DNA of 64,000 nt. It comes from Mycolicibacterium rufum (GTDB lineage Bacteria > Actinomycetota > Actinomycetes > Mycobacteriales > Mycobacteriaceae). This document shows, piece by piece, positions 29,814 to 42,226 of this stretch. Position 1 is the first letter of the stretch. Every line of letters begins with the position of its first letter. Position numbers and translations under genes: made by a program. Below the pieces are notes generated by a model, which saw nothing but the letters and a program-made list of their open reading frames with translations, searched no databases and was not told the DNA's origin. The DNA is taken from the NCBI RefSeq assembly GCF_022374875.2, contig NZ_CP092427.2, positions 5,208,001 through 5,272,000 of the forward strand. The letters are read 5' to 3'.

Positions 29814-31154
29814 ATGGATCGGCAGAAGGAATTCGTGCTGCGCACGCTGGAGGAACGCGACATCCGCTTCGTCCGGCTGTGGTTCACCGACGTGCTCGGA
29901 TACCTGAAGTCGGTGGCGATCGCCCCCGCCGAATTGGAGGGCGCCTTCGAGGAGGGCATCGGCTTCGACGGCTCCTCGATCGAGGGCTTCGCCCGGGTCT
30001 CGGAAGCCGACATGGTCGCCCGGCCGGACCCGTCGACCTTCCAGGTGCTGCCGTGGACGTCGAGCGCCGGTGAACACCACTCGGCGCGCATGTTCTGCGA
30101 CATCACGATGCCCGACGGTTCCCCGTCGTGGGCCGACTCCCGGCACGTGCTGCGCCGCCAGCTGTCCAAGGCCAGCGATCTGGGCTTCTCCTGCTACGTG
30201 CACCCCGAGATCGAGTTCTTCCTCCTCAAGCCCGGCCCCGACGACGGCACCCCGCCCGTCCCTGCTGACAACGGCGGCTACTTCGACCAGGCCGTGCACG
30301 ACGCCGCACCGAACTTCCGCCGGCACGCCATCGACGCCCTCGAGCAGATGGGCATCTCGGTGGAGTTCAGCCATCACGAGGGCGCGCCGGGCCAGCAGGA
30401 GATCGACCTGCGCTACGCCGACGCGCTGTCGATGGCCGACAACGTGATGACGTTCCGCTACGTCGTCAAGGAGGTGGCGCTCGGCGACGGGGTGCGCGCC
30501 TCGTTCATGCCCAAGCCGTTCGCCGAACATCCCGGCTCGGCGATGCACACGCACATGAGCCTGTTCGAGGGCGAGACCAACGCCTTCCACAGCGCCGACG
30601 ATCCGCTGCAACTCTCCGACATCGGAAAGTCGTTCATCGCAGGCATTCTCGAGCACGCCCAGGAGATCAGCGCGGTCACCAACCAGTGGGTGAACTCCTA
30701 CAAGAGGCTGGTGCACGGCGGTGAGGCGCCGACGGCGGCGTCGTGGGGCGCGGCCAACCGCTCGGCGCTGGTGCGGGTGCCGATGTACACCCCGCACAAG
30801 GCGTCGTCGCGGCGCGTCGAGGTGCGCAGCCCCGACTCGGCGTGCAACCCGTACCTGACCTTCGCGGTGCTGCTCGCCGCCGGCCTGCGGGGAATCGAGA
30901 AGAACTACGTGCTGGGTCCGCAGGCCGAGGACAACGTGTGGAGCCTGACGCCCGAGGAGCGCCGCGCGATGGGCTACAAGGAGCTGCCGGGCAGCCTCGG
31001 CGTGGCGCTGACCCAGATGGAGGACTCCGAACTGGTCGCCGAGGCGCTCGGCGAGCACGTCTTCGACTTCTTCCTGCGCAACAAGCGCGCCGAGTGGGAG
31101 AACTACCGTAGCCATGTCACGCCGTTCGAGCTGAAGAACTACCTGTCGCTGTAG
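29814..31154 (+). CDS. glnA2: Glutamine synthetase GlnA2
   Basis: A type I glutamine synthetase, 446 residues, equivalent to Rv2222c; mycobacterial GlnA2 is a secondary, non-essential enzyme. Conserved parts are FDGSSIEGF, HPEIEFFLLKPG, HHEGAPGQQEIDLRY, the histidine [24 protein letters not shown], and RSALVRVPMY. The adenylylation-type segment reads NVWSLTPEERRAMG, so the tyrosine modified in GlnA1 is absent and control by GlnE is unlikely. It is followed by glnE on the same strand after 90 bases; glnA1 lies 12 kb away on the opposite strand. Confidence 0.96.
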   Translation: MDRQKEFVLRTLEERDIRFVRLWFTDVLGYLKSVAIAPAELEGAFEEGIGFDGSSIEGFARVSEADMVARPDPSTFQVLPWTSSAGEHHSARMFCDITMPDGSPSWADSRHVLRRQLSKASDLGFSCYVHPEIEFFLLKPGPDDGTPPVPADNGGYFDQAVHDAAPNFRRHAIDALEQMGISVEFSHHEGAPGQQEIDLRYADALSMADNVMTFRYVVKEVALGDGVRASFMPKPFAEHPGSAMHTHMSLFEGETNAFHSADDPLQLSDIGKSFIAGILEHAQEISAVTNQWVNSYKRLVHGGEAPTAASWGAANRSALVRVPMYTPHKASSRRVEVRSPDSACNPYLTFAVLLAAGLRGIEKNYVLGPQAEDNVWSLTPEERRAMGYKELPGSLGVALTQMEDSELVAEALGEHVFDFFLRNKRAEWENYRSHVTPFELKNYLSL

Positions 31155-31231
31155 TCGGACGACGATCAAGCGGCGAGGTACGAGCCGCGTTGAGGAGTCC
31201 GACCAGTGGATGTAGTCGGGAGCCGCTCGGC

Positions 31232-31237
31232 TAGATT
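31232..31237 (+). promoter_or_regulatory. -10 element (TAGATT) for glnE
   Basis: TAGATT ends seven bases before ATG 31245, fitting a leaderless glnE transcript. Confidence 0.5.
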
Positions 31238-31244
31238 CAGCGGT

Positions 31245-34220
31245 ATGGCCAAGCCCGCGACGCAGCGTCCCAAGCTGCCCGGCGTCGGCCGACTCGGACT
31301 CGTCGAGCCGACGGCGCAGGCCGATCTGGAACAGCTCGGCTGGACCACCGACGCGCACGTCGAGCTGCTCTGGTCGCTGTCGCGGGCACCCGACGCCGAC
31401 ACCGCGCTGCGCGCCGTCGTCCGGCTCGCCGAAGCCCTGGACACGGGGTGGGACGAACTCAACGGCGCCCTGCTCAAGGACCGCGGCCTGCGCGGCCGGT
31501 TGTTCGCCGTGCTCGGCTCGTCGCTGGCGCTGGGCGACCACCTCGTCGCCCACCCGCAGTCGTGGCACCTGCTCGCGGGCAGGGTCACCCTGCCCCTCCC
31601 CGCAGAACTCGCGACGATGTTCGCCGAGGTCGCCGAAAACGCAAGCGGCACAATGACCGCCGCGCCCGATCTGCGCACGCTGTACCGGGACCGGTTGCTG
31701 GTGCTCGCCGCGCTCGACGTCGCGCCCACCGTGGAGAACGAGCCGGTGCTGCCGTTCACCGTCGTCGGGGAACACCTCTCCGACCTCGCCGACGCGGCGC
31801 TGCAGGCGGCGCTGACCGTCAGCGTCCGGGCGGTGTGCGCGGACAAATCCGACGAGCCGCCCGCGATCGCGGTGATCGCGATGGGCAAGTGCGGTGCCCA
31901 AGAACTGAACTACGTCAGCGACGTGGACGTCATCTTCGTCACCGACGACGGCTCCCACAGCCGGCTGGCGCTGGCCACCCGCATCGCGGGGGAGATGATG
32001 CGGCTGGCCTCCGACGCGTTCTTCGAAGTGGACGCCGCGCTGCGCCCCGAGGGCAAACAGGGTCCGCTGGTGCGCACCCTCGATTCCCACGTCGCCTACT
32101 ACGAGCGGTGGGCCAAGACGTGGGAGTTCCAGGCCCTGCTCAAGGCGCGCCCGGCCGCCGGTGATCCCGCGCTCGGCCGCCGCTACATCGACGCCTTGAT
32201 GCCGATGGTGTGGACCGCCTGCGAGCGGGAGGACTTCGTCGCCGACGTGCAGGCGATGCGCCGCCGGGTGGTCGAGCTGGTACCGGCCGGGGTGCGGTCG
32301 CGCGAGTTGAAGCTCGGTACCGGCGGGCTGCGTGACGTCGAGTTCGCCGTGCAGTTGCTGCAATTGGTGCACGGGCGCGTCGACGAGTCGCTGCACGTCG
32401 CGTCGACGGTGAACGCGTTGGCTGCGCTCGGCGACGGCGGATACGTGGGGCGCGACGACGCGGCCAACATGACCGCGTCGTACGAGTTCCTGCGGCTGCT
32501 CGAACACCGGCTGCAGCTGCAGCGCCTCAAACGCACCCACCTGCTGCCCGAGGACGACGACGACGAGGCGATGCGCTGGCTCGCGCGCGCCGCGCACATC
32601 CGGCCCGACGGCCGCCGCGACGCCCTCGGGGTGCTGCGCGAGGAACTCAAACGTCAGAGCCACCGGGTGTCGCGACTGCACGCCAAACTCTTCTACCAAC
32701 CGCTGCTCGAATCGGTGGGCCAGACCGCGCTCGGACTCGGCATGAGCGCCGAATCCGCCGAACGTCAGCTCGCCGCACTGGGATACGAGGGCCCGCAGAG
32801 CGCGCTGACCCACCTGGCGGCGCTCACCGGGAGCAGCGGCCGGCGCGGCCGGGTGCAGCAGGTGCTGCTGCCGACGCTGCTCGACTGGCTCTCCGACACC
32901 CCCGACCCCGACGCGGGCCTGCTCAACTACCGCCGCATCAGCGACGAATTGGCCGAGCAGCGTTGGTATCTGGCGACGTTGCGCGACGAGGGCGCGGTGG
33001 CCAAACGGCTGATGCACGTGCTCGGCACCTCGGCGTACGTGCCGGAGCTGCTGATGCGCGCGCCCGAGGTGATCCAGCTCTACGCCGACGGACCCAACGG
33101 CCCCAAGCTGTGCGACGTCGACACCGACGGGGTGGCGCGCTCGCTGGTCGCGTCGGCGGCGCGGCACAGCGACCCGATTCGGGCGATCGCGGCGGCACGC
33201 TCACTGCGACGGCGTGAACTGGCCCGCATCGCCTCGGCCGACCTGCTCGGCATGCTCGAGGTCACCGAGGTGTGCGCCCAGCTGACGTCGATGTGGGTGG
33301 CGGTGTTGCAGGCCGCGCTCGATGCCGTCATCCGCGCCAACACCCCGAAAGACGGTCCGCCCGCCCGCATCGCGGTCATCGGGATGGGCCGGCTCGGCGG
33401 GCGGGAACTCGGGTACGGCTCCGACGCCGACGTCATGTTCGTCTGCGAGCCGCACGACGGCGTCGAGGAATCGGTTGCGGTGAAGTGGTCGGTCACCGTC
33501 GCCGAACAGGTCCGCTCGCGGCTGGGCACCCCCGGTGCCGATCCGCCGCTCGAGGTCGACATCAACCTGCGCCCCGAGGGCCGGCAGGGCCCCTTGGTCC
33601 GCACGCTTGCGTCCTATGAGGCGTACTACGCCCAGTGGGCCCAGCCCTGGGAGGTTCAGGCGCTGCTGCGCGCGCACCGGGTGGCCGGCGATCTGGAGCT
33701 GGGCGAGCGCTTCCTGCTGATGATCGACAAGACGCGCTACCCGGCCGGCGGGGTGTCCGCGCAGACGGTGCAGGAGATCCGGCGGATCAAGGCGCGGGTG
33801 GACGCCGAGAGGCTGCCGCGCGGCGCCGACCCTAACACCCACACCAAGCTGGGCCGTGGCGGGCTGGCCGACATCGAGTGGACGGTGCAGCTGCTCCAGC
33901 TGCGCTTCGCAGACAAGATCCCCGCGCTGCACACCACGTCCACGCTGGACACGCTCAACGCGATCGGAGCGGCCGAGCTGATCGCCGAGGGGGACATCGA
34001 GCTGCTGCGCGACGCGTGGCTGACCGCGACCCGGGCGCGCAACGCGCTGGTGCTGGTGCGCGGCAAGCCCACCGATCAGCTGCCCGGTCCGGGCAAGCTG
34101 CTCAACGCGGTCGCCGTGGCCGCCGGCTGGCCGGAGGGGGACGGGGGAGAGTTCCTGGACAACTACCTGAGGGTGACGCGACGAGCGAAAGCCGTCGTGC
34201 GCAAAGTGTTTGGAGGATAG
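31245..34220 (+). CDS. glnE: Bifunctional glutamine synthetase adenylyltransferase/deadenylase GlnE
   Basis: GlnE adds and removes AMP on the regulatory tyrosine of GlnA1. The 991-residue protein has the two expected nucleotidyltransferase halves: the first contains [20 protein letters not shown], the second [20 protein letters not shown], each with a GS-x-D/SDVD catalytic pair, followed by helical domains ([28 protein letters not shown]). Length and sequence match M. tuberculosis GlnE. ATG 31245 ([15 protein letters not shown]) is used; the longer frame from 31206 covers the promoter. The next gene starts on the base after its stop. Confidence 0.97.
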   Translation: MAKPATQRPKLPGVGRLGLVEPTAQADLEQLGWTTDAHVELLWSLSRAPDADTALRAVVRLAEALDTGWDELNGALLKDRGLRGRLFAVLGSSLALGDHLVAHPQSWHLLAGRVTLPLPAELATMFAEVAENASGTMTAAPDLRTLYRDRLLVLAALDVAPTVENEPVLPFTVVGEHLSDLADAALQAALTVSVRAVCADKSDEPPAIAVIAMGKCGAQELNYVSDVDVIFVTDDGSHSRLALATRIAGEMMRLASDAFFEVDAALRPEGKQGPLVRTLDSHVAYYERWAKTWEFQALLKARPAAGDPALGRRYIDALMPMVWTACEREDFVADVQAMRRRVVELVPAGVRSRELKLGTGGLRDVEFAVQLLQLVHGRVDESLHVASTVNALAALGDGGYVGRDDAANMTASYEFLRLLEHRLQLQRLKRTHLLPEDDDDEAMRWLARAAHIRPDGRRDALGVLREELKRQSHRVSRLHAKLFYQPLLESVGQTALGLGMSAESAERQLAALGYEGPQSALTHLAALTGSSGRRGRVQQVLLPTLLDWLSDTPDPDAGLLNYRRISDELAEQRWYLATLRDEGAVAKRLMHVLGTSAYVPELLMRAPEVIQLYADGPNGPKLCDVDTDGVARSLVASAARHSDPIRAIAAARSLRRRELARIASADLLGMLEVTEVCAQLTSMWVAVLQAALDAVIRANTPKDGPPARIAVIGMGRLGGRELGYGSDADVMFVCEPHDGVEESVAVKWSVTVAEQVRSRLGTPGADPPLEVDINLRPEGRQGPLVRTLASYEAYYAQWAQPWEVQALLRAHRVAGDLELGERFLLMIDKTRYPAGGVSAQTVQEIRRIKARVDAERLPRGADPNTHTKLGRGGLADIEWTVQLLQLRFADKIPALHTTSTLDTLNAIGAAELIAEGDIELLRDAWLTATRARNALVLVRGKPTDQLPGPGKLLNAVAVAAGWPEGDGGEFLDNYLRVTRRAKAVVRKVFGG

Positions 34221-34850
34221 GTGGAATTCACAGTCGAGGCGATCAGCGGCGAGGACTTCGAGCGACAGCGCCGGGTCTACGAGCCGCTGACCGACGCGCT
34301 GCGCACGCTCATCGACGTCGGCATCCACACCGACGTCGACGACGCGACGGTGCTCCTGGCGCTCGAACACCTCGAGGAGGCCACCGCGCTGCTCGAACAG
34401 CGCACACGCTCGGTCGGGTCCGCGCTGCGTCACGCCGACACCGACCGGCCGGTGACGTGGGCCAATCCCGCTGTGGGACTGCGTAATGCGATCGCACCCC
34501 CGATGATCATCGAACACGAGCCCGACGGCAGCTGCTGGAGCGAGTTCACCCTCGGCCCGGCCTACGAGGGCCCACCGGGATGGGTGCACGGCGGCATCTG
34601 CGCGCTGGTCCTCGACCACATCCTCGGCGAGGTGGCCAGCGAGGGGCTGAGCCTGCCGAAGTACACCGGCACCATCAGCCTGCGCTACCGGCGCGGCACC
34701 CACCTGGGGCCGGTGCGGGCCGAGGCGTTCGTGGAGCGCAGCGAGGGTGCCAAGACCTTCGCCCGCGGTCATCTGATGGACGCCGACGGGGTGACCGTCG
34801 AGGCCGAAGGCGTGTTCATCATGCCGGCCTGGGCGCGAGACGCCGGCTGA
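34221..34850 (+). CDS. PaaI-family hotdog thioesterase
   Basis: A 209-residue acyl-CoA thioesterase-like protein. Residues ~110-205 form a single hotdog fold with PPGWVHGGICALVLDHILGE, the PaaI/YbgC-type active site; the N-terminal ~100 residues are helical. The GTG start at 34221 is immediately after the glnE stop, with GGAGG inside the glnE end as ribosome-binding site, so it is translated from the glnE message. I recall no equivalent at this place in M. tuberculosis. The substrate is not known. Confidence 0.87.
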   Translation: MEFTVEAISGEDFERQRRVYEPLTDALRTLIDVGIHTDVDDATVLLALEHLEEATALLEQRTRSVGSALRHADTDRPVTWANPAVGLRNAIAPPMIIEHEPDGSCWSEFTLGPAYEGPPGWVHGGICALVLDHILGEVASEGLSLPKYTGTISLRYRRGTHLGPVRAEAFVERSEGAKTFARGHLMDADGVTVEAEGVFIMPAWARDAG

Positions 34851-34856
34851 GCGCCC

Positions 34857-35717
34857 GTGAGGGTCTACGTCTCCACGGCATTCCTGGACACCCGGGAGGC
34901 GATCGAGATCGCCCGCGCCGCCGACGAACTCGGCTATGACGGGATCGGCATCCCCGACCACGTCGTCAACCTCGAGACACTGACGACGCCGTACCCGTAC
35001 ACCAAGGACGGCAGCAGGCGCTGGGAGGCCTTCACCGACTGGCCGGACCCGTGGGTGATGATCGGCGCGATCGCGCTGGTCACCACCCGGCTGCGCTTCG
35101 TCACGACCGTCTATCTGCCCGCGATGCGCGACCCGTACTCGGCGGCGAAGTCCATCGGGACCGCCGCGGTGCTCGCCGGCGGCCGGCTCGAACTCGGCAT
35201 CGGTGTGGGCTGGTGCCGCGAGGAGTTCGAACTGCTCGGCCAGCGGTTCGAGAAGCGCGGCAAGCGCACCGACGAGATGCTGGCGCTGATGAAGGCACTG
35301 TGGTCGCCCGGCTGGACCGAGTTCGCCGGCGAGTTCTACACGGCGCCGAAGATGGAGATGGAGCCGACACCGCCCCCGATCCCCGTCTACGTCGGGGGGC
35401 TGTCGGACATCGCGCTGCGCCGGGCGGCCCGCCACGACGGCTGGATCGGCGACCTGATCAGCACCGAGCAGGCCCTGGAGCGGATCGACACCTTGCGCCG
35501 CCTTCGGGCCGAAAGAGGTGTGGACATGCAGGGTTTCGAGGTGATCACGCCGCTGACCGACGCGTTCACCCCGGAGCACTATGCGCGCGCGGAAGCCGGC
35601 GGCATCACCGGCATCATCACGATGCCGTGGATGTTCTCCACCGGCCCCGAGGCGACGCTCGAGCAGAAGATCGACGGCATGCGCCGGTTCCGCTCGGACA
35701 TGGCGCTAGAGGGCTGA
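34857..35717 (+). CDS. LLM-class F420-dependent oxidoreductase
   Basis: A 286-residue luciferase-like TIM-barrel protein. Family features are GYDGIGIPDHV at about residues 24-34, LRFVTTVYLPAMRDPYSAAKS, GRLELGIGVGWCREEFELLG, and PVYVGGLSDIALRRAARHDGW. The GIGVGW loop is typical of the F420-using branch common in mycobacteria. GTG 34857 is six bases after the thioesterase gene, so it is likely in the glnE operon. The stop overlaps the convergent repeat-protein gene by twelve bases. The substrate is unknown. Confidence 0.9.
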   Translation: MRVYVSTAFLDTREAIEIARAADELGYDGIGIPDHVVNLETLTTPYPYTKDGSRRWEAFTDWPDPWVMIGAIALVTTRLRFVTTVYLPAMRDPYSAAKSIGTAAVLAGGRLELGIGVGWCREEFELLGQRFEKRGKRTDEMLALMKALWSPGWTEFAGEFYTAPKMEMEPTPPPIPVYVGGLSDIALRRAARHDGWIGDLISTEQALERIDTLRRLRAERGVDMQGFEVITPLTDAFTPEHYARAEAGGITGIITMPWMFSTGPEATLEQKIDGMRRFRSDMALEG

Positions 35718-38279
35718 GGACACCGGCGCAGGCGCGATCGTGACCCGTACCGTGACACCCAGTGTGCCGCCGTGGCCGTCGTCGACGGTCACGGTGAACG
35801 CGTCGCGCTTGTCGGCGAGCGTGGCCCCCGGTGCCCCGGCGGCGGCGCGGGCGGCGTCGGTCGGCGTGTAGGTGAAATCCCCGGCGCTGGAGACGACGAC
35901 GCTGCCCTTCCCGGTCACGGCGGTGCCTCGGTAGGTCAGCAGATCCCCGTCCGCGTCGACGGCGCCGACCCGTCCGCTCACCACACCGGTGAGTGTGTCC
36001 GTGTCCGCGGTGAAGGTGCCCCGCGCCGGCGCCCGATTCGCCGACGGCTTGATCGCCACCGTCACCGGGATGTCCAGCGTGCCGCCGTACCCGTCCGACG
36101 CGGTGACGGTGAACGTGTCCTTCAGGTCGGCCTCGGTGGCGTTGTCGGCGGTGGCCTGGTGGCGCGCCGCATCGCTGGGCGTGTAGGTGAACGTGCCGTC
36201 CGCGTTGACGACGACGGCGCCCTTGGCCGTCGGTCCGGAACCGCTGAACGTCAACAGATCACGGTCGGGGTCGGTGGCGGTGACCGCGCCGGTGACCTTG
36301 CCGGTGAAGGCACCCGGCTGGCTCACGGTGACGCCGCCGCCGGTGGGCGCCTGGTTCGGTCCGCCCAGCGGCGCGATGCCGACGCGCACGGTCAGCGTCG
36401 TCGTCCCGCCGTGCCCGTCGTCGATGGTGACCCGGAACGCGTCGGTCTTGGCCCAGGCCGGTGCGGACGGCTTGCTCGCCAGCGCGCGGGCTTCCGCGGT
36501 GGGGGTGTAGGTGAATCCGCCGTCTTCGTCGATCTCGACCGTGCCCTTGCGGGTCTGCGCCGGGAACCGGTAGGTGAACGGATCCCCGTCGGCGTCGGTG
36601 GCGACGACGGTCCCGGTCACCACCCCGGTGTTGGGGTTGGTGAACACATCCCGGGTCGCGGCCGTCGCCGGAGGCGTGTTGGCCGGTTTGACGCCGACGG
36701 TGACCAGGGTTCGGGTGATGCCGCCGTGGTCGTCGGTGACCGTGACCAGGAAGGTGTCCTGCTTGTCCCGGCGGCTGGCGTCGTCGGCGGCCGCCGCGTG
36801 GCGCGCCTGCGCGGACGGCGTGTAGACGAACCGGCCCCGCTCGTCGATGGTGACGGTGCCGCCCTTGGCCGAGGGGGAGACGTCGTAGACCACCGGATCG
36901 CCGTTCGGGTCCTTCGCGCGCACGACGCCGGTGACCGTGTCGCTGAACGGGGAGGTGCGGGTGCGCACCGTGACGGTCGGGTCGATGTTGTCCGGCTTGA
37001 TCGGCACGGTGACCGTGACGGTGACGAGCCCGCCGTAGCCGTCGGCGACCGTGACGTCGAAGGTGTCGGTCTTGTCGGCGTCCGAGGCGTCGGCGGCCGC
37101 GGCGGCGTGCCGGGCCGCGTCGGTGGGGACGTAGGACAGGTGGCCGTCCTCGTCGATGGCGACGGTGCCGCCCTTGGCCGTCGGCGAGACCGCGAACGCG
37201 AACGAGTCCCCGTCGGCGTCCCGGACCCGCACCGAGGCGCGGACCTCGGCGCTGGTCAGCGATACGCGCGGCGTCGTCACCGTCACCCTCGGGACGGCGT
37301 TGGCCGGGGCGACCGCGACGGTGATCGGGACCGGGGTGAGCACCCCGCTGCCGTCGACGACGGTGAGCACGAAGGTGTCGGTCTTCGCGTCGTCCGTGGC
37401 GCCCAGCGCTGCGGCGGCGTGCCGGGCCTGCTTGGTGGGCGTGTAGGTGAAGGACACGGTGTCACCGCTCACCGAGAACGTGACCGTGCCCTTGCCCGGT
37501 GTGCTGGCCACCGCCGCCGCGGCGCCGGGCACGTCGACCGATCCGGTCACCACGCCGTTGCTGTCGGGGTCGTCGACCACCGGCAGCGCGGCGACCGGTT
37601 CCTGGGAGGCGTTGACCAGCGCGGCGGTCTCGGTGTGGCCGAGCTGGCGGCGCGCGGCGGCGGCCAGCACCCACATCGCCGGGGATGTCACCGGCGCTGC
37701 CGGCGCGCCGCCCGGTGTCAACAGCGAGGACAGCAGATCGGTGAGCCGGATCCGGGTGGTGGCGGTCGGCGGGTCGGTCACCTCGACGGGGACGGCGACC
37801 TCCACGGCCGCCGTGTCGACGACGGGCTCGGGTGCGGGGACGGTGTCGCGCACGGCCTCGACGGCCGGCGCATCGGGCGTCACCTCAGCCGCCGGGGTGG
37901 CTGACTCGGACCGCGGGCTGCGGTCCTCGACGGTCGATTCGGACTCCGCCCTGGGTGAGAGGTGGCGAGCCTTGCGACCCTTCCGCTCGTGGGCCGGCGT
38001 CGGTTCGGAATCGGGTTCGGCCTCGTCGGCCGCCTCGTCCGTGTCGGCGGTGTCGGTGTCGGCGGCGTCGGTATCGCGGGACTCCCCGGCGTCGGTGGCG
38101 CTCGGTGCCGGCTCGGGCTTCTCGGCATCGTCGCCGCGCGAGGCGGATCCGGCTACCGAACTGGTCGATTCGGTCGACTCATCGGCCCACGCGACGCAGG
38201 GGAAAGCCCCGACCCCAGCGCCGACGCCGAGCGCGACGGCCAAGGCGCCGATCCTGCCGATATGCCTGGAAAATCCCAC
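35706..38279 (-). CDS. Exported protein with six VCBS/cadherin-like repeats
   Basis: An 857-residue secreted or surface protein. A signal peptide (residues ~1-32, ending VAWA) is followed by ~150 residues of acidic, Asp/Glu/Ala/Pro-rich linker. From about residue 215 there are six Ig-like repeats of 95-105 residues, each with DADGD-type calcium sites, a G-T-V-x-I-D-x-x-G-x-F-x-Y-T-P-T strand pair, an AR(H)AAA helix and DGHGG-T. No sortase motif or transmembrane anchor ends it. Such VCBS-repeat proteins are common in environmental mycobacteria; adhesion is the usual guess. GTG 38279 has GGGGGG upstream. The 160 bases to DoxX hold no gene. Confidence 0.9.
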   Translation of the reverse strand: MGFSRHIGRIGALAVALGVGAGVGAFPCVAWADESTESTSSVAGSASRGDDAEKPEPAPSATDAGESRDTDAADTDTADTDEAADEAEPDSEPTPAHERKGRKARHLSPRAESESTVEDRSPRSESATPAAEVTPDAPAVEAVRDTVPAPEPVVDTAAVEVAVPVEVTDPPTATTRIRLTDLLSSLLTPGGAPAAPVTSPAMWVLAAAARRQLGHTETAALVNASQEPVAALPVVDDPDSNGVVTGSVDVPGAAAAVASTPGKGTVTFSVSGDTVSFTYTPTKQARHAAAALGATDDAKTDTFVLTVVDGSGVLTPVPITVAVAPANAVPRVTVTTPRVSLTSAEVRASVRVRDADGDSFAFAVSPTAKGGTVAIDEDGHLSYVPTDAARHAAAAADASDADKTDTFDVTVADGYGGLVTVTVTVPIKPDNIDPTVTVRTRTSPFSDTVTGVVRAKDPNGDPVVYDVSPSAKGGTVTIDERGRFVYTPSAQARHAAAADDASRRDKQDTFLVTVTDDHGGITRTLVTVGVKPANTPPATAATRDVFTNPNTGVVTGTVVATDADGDPFTYRFPAQTRKGTVEIDEDGGFTYTPTAEARALASKPSAPAWAKTDAFRVTIDDGHGGTTTLTVRVGIAPLGGPNQAPTGGGVTVSQPGAFTGKVTGAVTATDPDRDLLTFSGSGPTAKGAVVVNADGTFTYTPSDAARHQATADNATEADLKDTFTVTASDGYGGTLDIPVTVAIKPSANRAPARGTFTADTDTLTGVVSGRVGAVDADGDLLTYRGTAVTGKGSVVVSSAGDFTYTPTDAARAAAGAPGATLADKRDAFTVTVDDGHGGTLGVTVRVTIAPAPVSSAL
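35712..37640 (-). repeat. Six tandem protein-coding repeats (VCBS/Ig-like)
   Basis: Six diverged units of about 290-320 bases encode the repeat domains of the exported protein. They are similar in protein motif but clearly diverged in DNA, so the array is old rather than a recent expansion. Boundaries are approximate. Confidence 0.7.
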
Positions 38280-38439
38280 GGTGTTACCCCCCCGACTATT
38301 GCCACCACGGTCAATATCGGGTCATCCTAGGGACTCCAGCAACCAAAGATCCTTGCGTTCACCAATATTTCTCGGCGTGTCTGCAAACTCGGCTGCCACG
38401 AGGTTCGCTGCGATCGCACCGCGAGGAGCAAACGCGACG

Positions 38440-38889
38440 TCAGCGCCGCGCCGCGACCGCCGGGCGGCGTCGCCCGTCGATCGACCAGACGCCGGCGCCC
38501 ATGGTCGCGATCAGCAGGAACGCGAAGCAGAACACGACCGCCAGCTCGCCGCCGTTGCCGCCGGTTTGCTGATCGAAGGGCCAGAAGCTGGCCGGTTTGC
38601 CACTGAACACGGCCCAGTGCTGCCAGAAGTAGGCGACCGCCATCTCGCCGGAGGCGATGAACGCGGCGATGCGGGTCAGGAAGCCGACGGTGATCAGGGC
38701 GCCGAGGACGATCTCGAGGATGCCGGCGAACCAGAAGGGCCAGGTGCCCGCGGGCACCGCCTGACCGAGCGGCCAGCCGAACACCTTCATGGTGCCGTGC
38801 AGCAGCAGCAACACCCCGACGATGATGCGGAAGAGGCTCAAGACGGGGGAGGAGTAGGTGGCCAGCCGGGCGTCCAGTCTCTGGGTCAT
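38440..38889 (-). CDS. DoxX family membrane protein
   Basis: A 149-residue integral membrane protein with four predicted helices (near residues 17-34, 51-69, 76-95 and 114-133). LFRIIVGVLLLLHGTMKVFGWP and the later GGNGGELAV loop are DoxX hallmarks. Mycobacterial DoxX proteins are linked to thiol/oxidative stress membrane complexes; a role for this copy cannot be deduced. It follows the MFS pump gene on the same strand after nine bases and is probably co-transcribed with it. Confidence 0.9.
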   Translation of the reverse strand: MTQRLDARLATYSSPVLSLFRIIVGVLLLLHGTMKVFGWPLGQAVPAGTWPFWFAGILEIVLGALITVGFLTRIAAFIASGEMAVAYFWQHWAVFSGKPASFWPFDQQTGGNGGELAVVFCFAFLLIATMGAGVWSIDGRRRPAVAARR

Positions 38890-38898
38890 GCCAGCAGA

Positions 38899-41112
<2,214 letters not shown>

Positions 41113-41159
41113 TTACCCATCGCGGTGCGGATCGACACCGCTCCCGGCTGTGAGCTTGC

Positions 41160-42143
41160 TCAACGCACGGTGCTGGCGAGCGCGGAGAGGGTTTCGCCCG
41201 AGGTGTAGCGGGGACGCCAGCCGAGCACGGAGGTGGCCTTGGTGGTGTCCATCACCACCGAGGTCCGGCCGGCGTGCAGCCACTCCAGCGCCGACGGGAC
41301 GAACGGCAGCCGGGCGAGCACCTCGGACGTCATGACCGCCGCGACCCGCGGCACCTTCACCGGCAGCGCGCCGAAGGCCTCGGCCACCTCGGACACGGAC
41401 ACCACGCCGTCGCCGGCGATGTTGTAGGCGCCCGGCGGCGCGGACGTCGTCGTCACCGCGAGCGCGATCGCCGACGCGACGTCGTCGTGGTGCACCAGCT
41501 GCAGCGGTGTGCCGGGGTCGGGGAGCGGACGCAGCAGGGGCAGGGCCTTGGTGATCCGCCGAACCGGGCCGGGCAGGTGGTTCCACGGCATGGCGTCGGC
41601 CAGCGCCGGGGCCTGCGGTCCGGCGACGATGCAGGGCCGCAGCACGTACACCTCGAGATCGGAGCCGTCGGTGACCTCGAGCAGCGCCGCCTCGCACGCC
41701 GCCTTCTGCTCGGAGTAGTAGTGCTCGGTGGACCCGCGCGGGGCGACGTCCTCGGTGATCGGCGACGGGTTGTCCTCGTGATAGCCGTAGGCGGCGACCG
41801 ACGAGGTGTAGACCAGCCGGCGCGGGCGCGCCGCGGCAACGGTCGCCTCGAACACGTTGCGGGTACCGGCGAGGTTGACCCGGGCGCTCTCGCTGCGCGT
41901 GCCCATGATGATGAAGGCGAGATGGACGACGACGTCGACGTCGGCGACCAACTCGTCGACGGCGGCGCGGTCGAGGATGTCGCCCTGGCGGTAGACCGTC
42001 TTGGTCCAGCCCTGAGCCGCGGCGTCGAAGGGCCGTCGGGCCATGCCGACGATCGCGTCGACGTCGGGATGGTCCTCGAGCGCCGCGATGGCCGCCTTGC
42101 CGATCTCGCCGGTGGGCCCCGTCACGCCGACACGCAATGCCAT
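41160..42143 (-). CDS. NAD-dependent epimerase/dehydratase (extended SDR)
   Basis: A 327-residue extended short-chain dehydrogenase. The Rossmann motif is GPTGEIG at about residues 9-15, then VVHLAF, a catalytic Ser in YTSSVAAYG, and YYSEQK (Tyr-x-x-x-Lys). DVASAIALAV near residue 220 and YNIAGDG are typical of the sugar-nucleotide-epimerase-like group. ATG 42143 (MALRVGVTG) is chosen because homology begins there, although the frame is open further upstream into the divergent nitrilase region. The substrate is unknown. Confidence 0.88.
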   Translation of the reverse strand: MALRVGVTGPTGEIGKAAIAALEDHPDVDAIVGMARRPFDAAAQGWTKTVYRQGDILDRAAVDELVADVDVVVHLAFIIMGTRSESARVNLAGTRNVFEATVAAARPRRLVYTSSVAAYGYHEDNPSPITEDVAPRGSTEHYYSEQKAACEAALLEVTDGSDLEVYVLRPCIVAGPQAPALADAMPWNHLPGPVRRITKALPLLRPLPDPGTPLQLVHHDDVASAIALAVTTTSAPPGAYNIAGDGVVSVSEVAEAFGALPVKVPRVAAVMTSEVLARLPFVPSALEWLHAGRTSVVMDTTKATSVLGWRPRYTSGETLSALASTVR

Positions 42144-42226
42144 GGCGGGGGTGTTTCCTGATCCCGCATGGGCGAAACGCGGCGGTTCGGGTACGACTAC
42201 CGGACCCCCACACAGAGACGGATGCC

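Noticed and set aside
29787..33167. Open frame of over 1,100 codons on the minus strand opposite glnA2 and glnE
   Set aside because: It is antisense to two unmistakable enzymes and its product has no recognisable domain.
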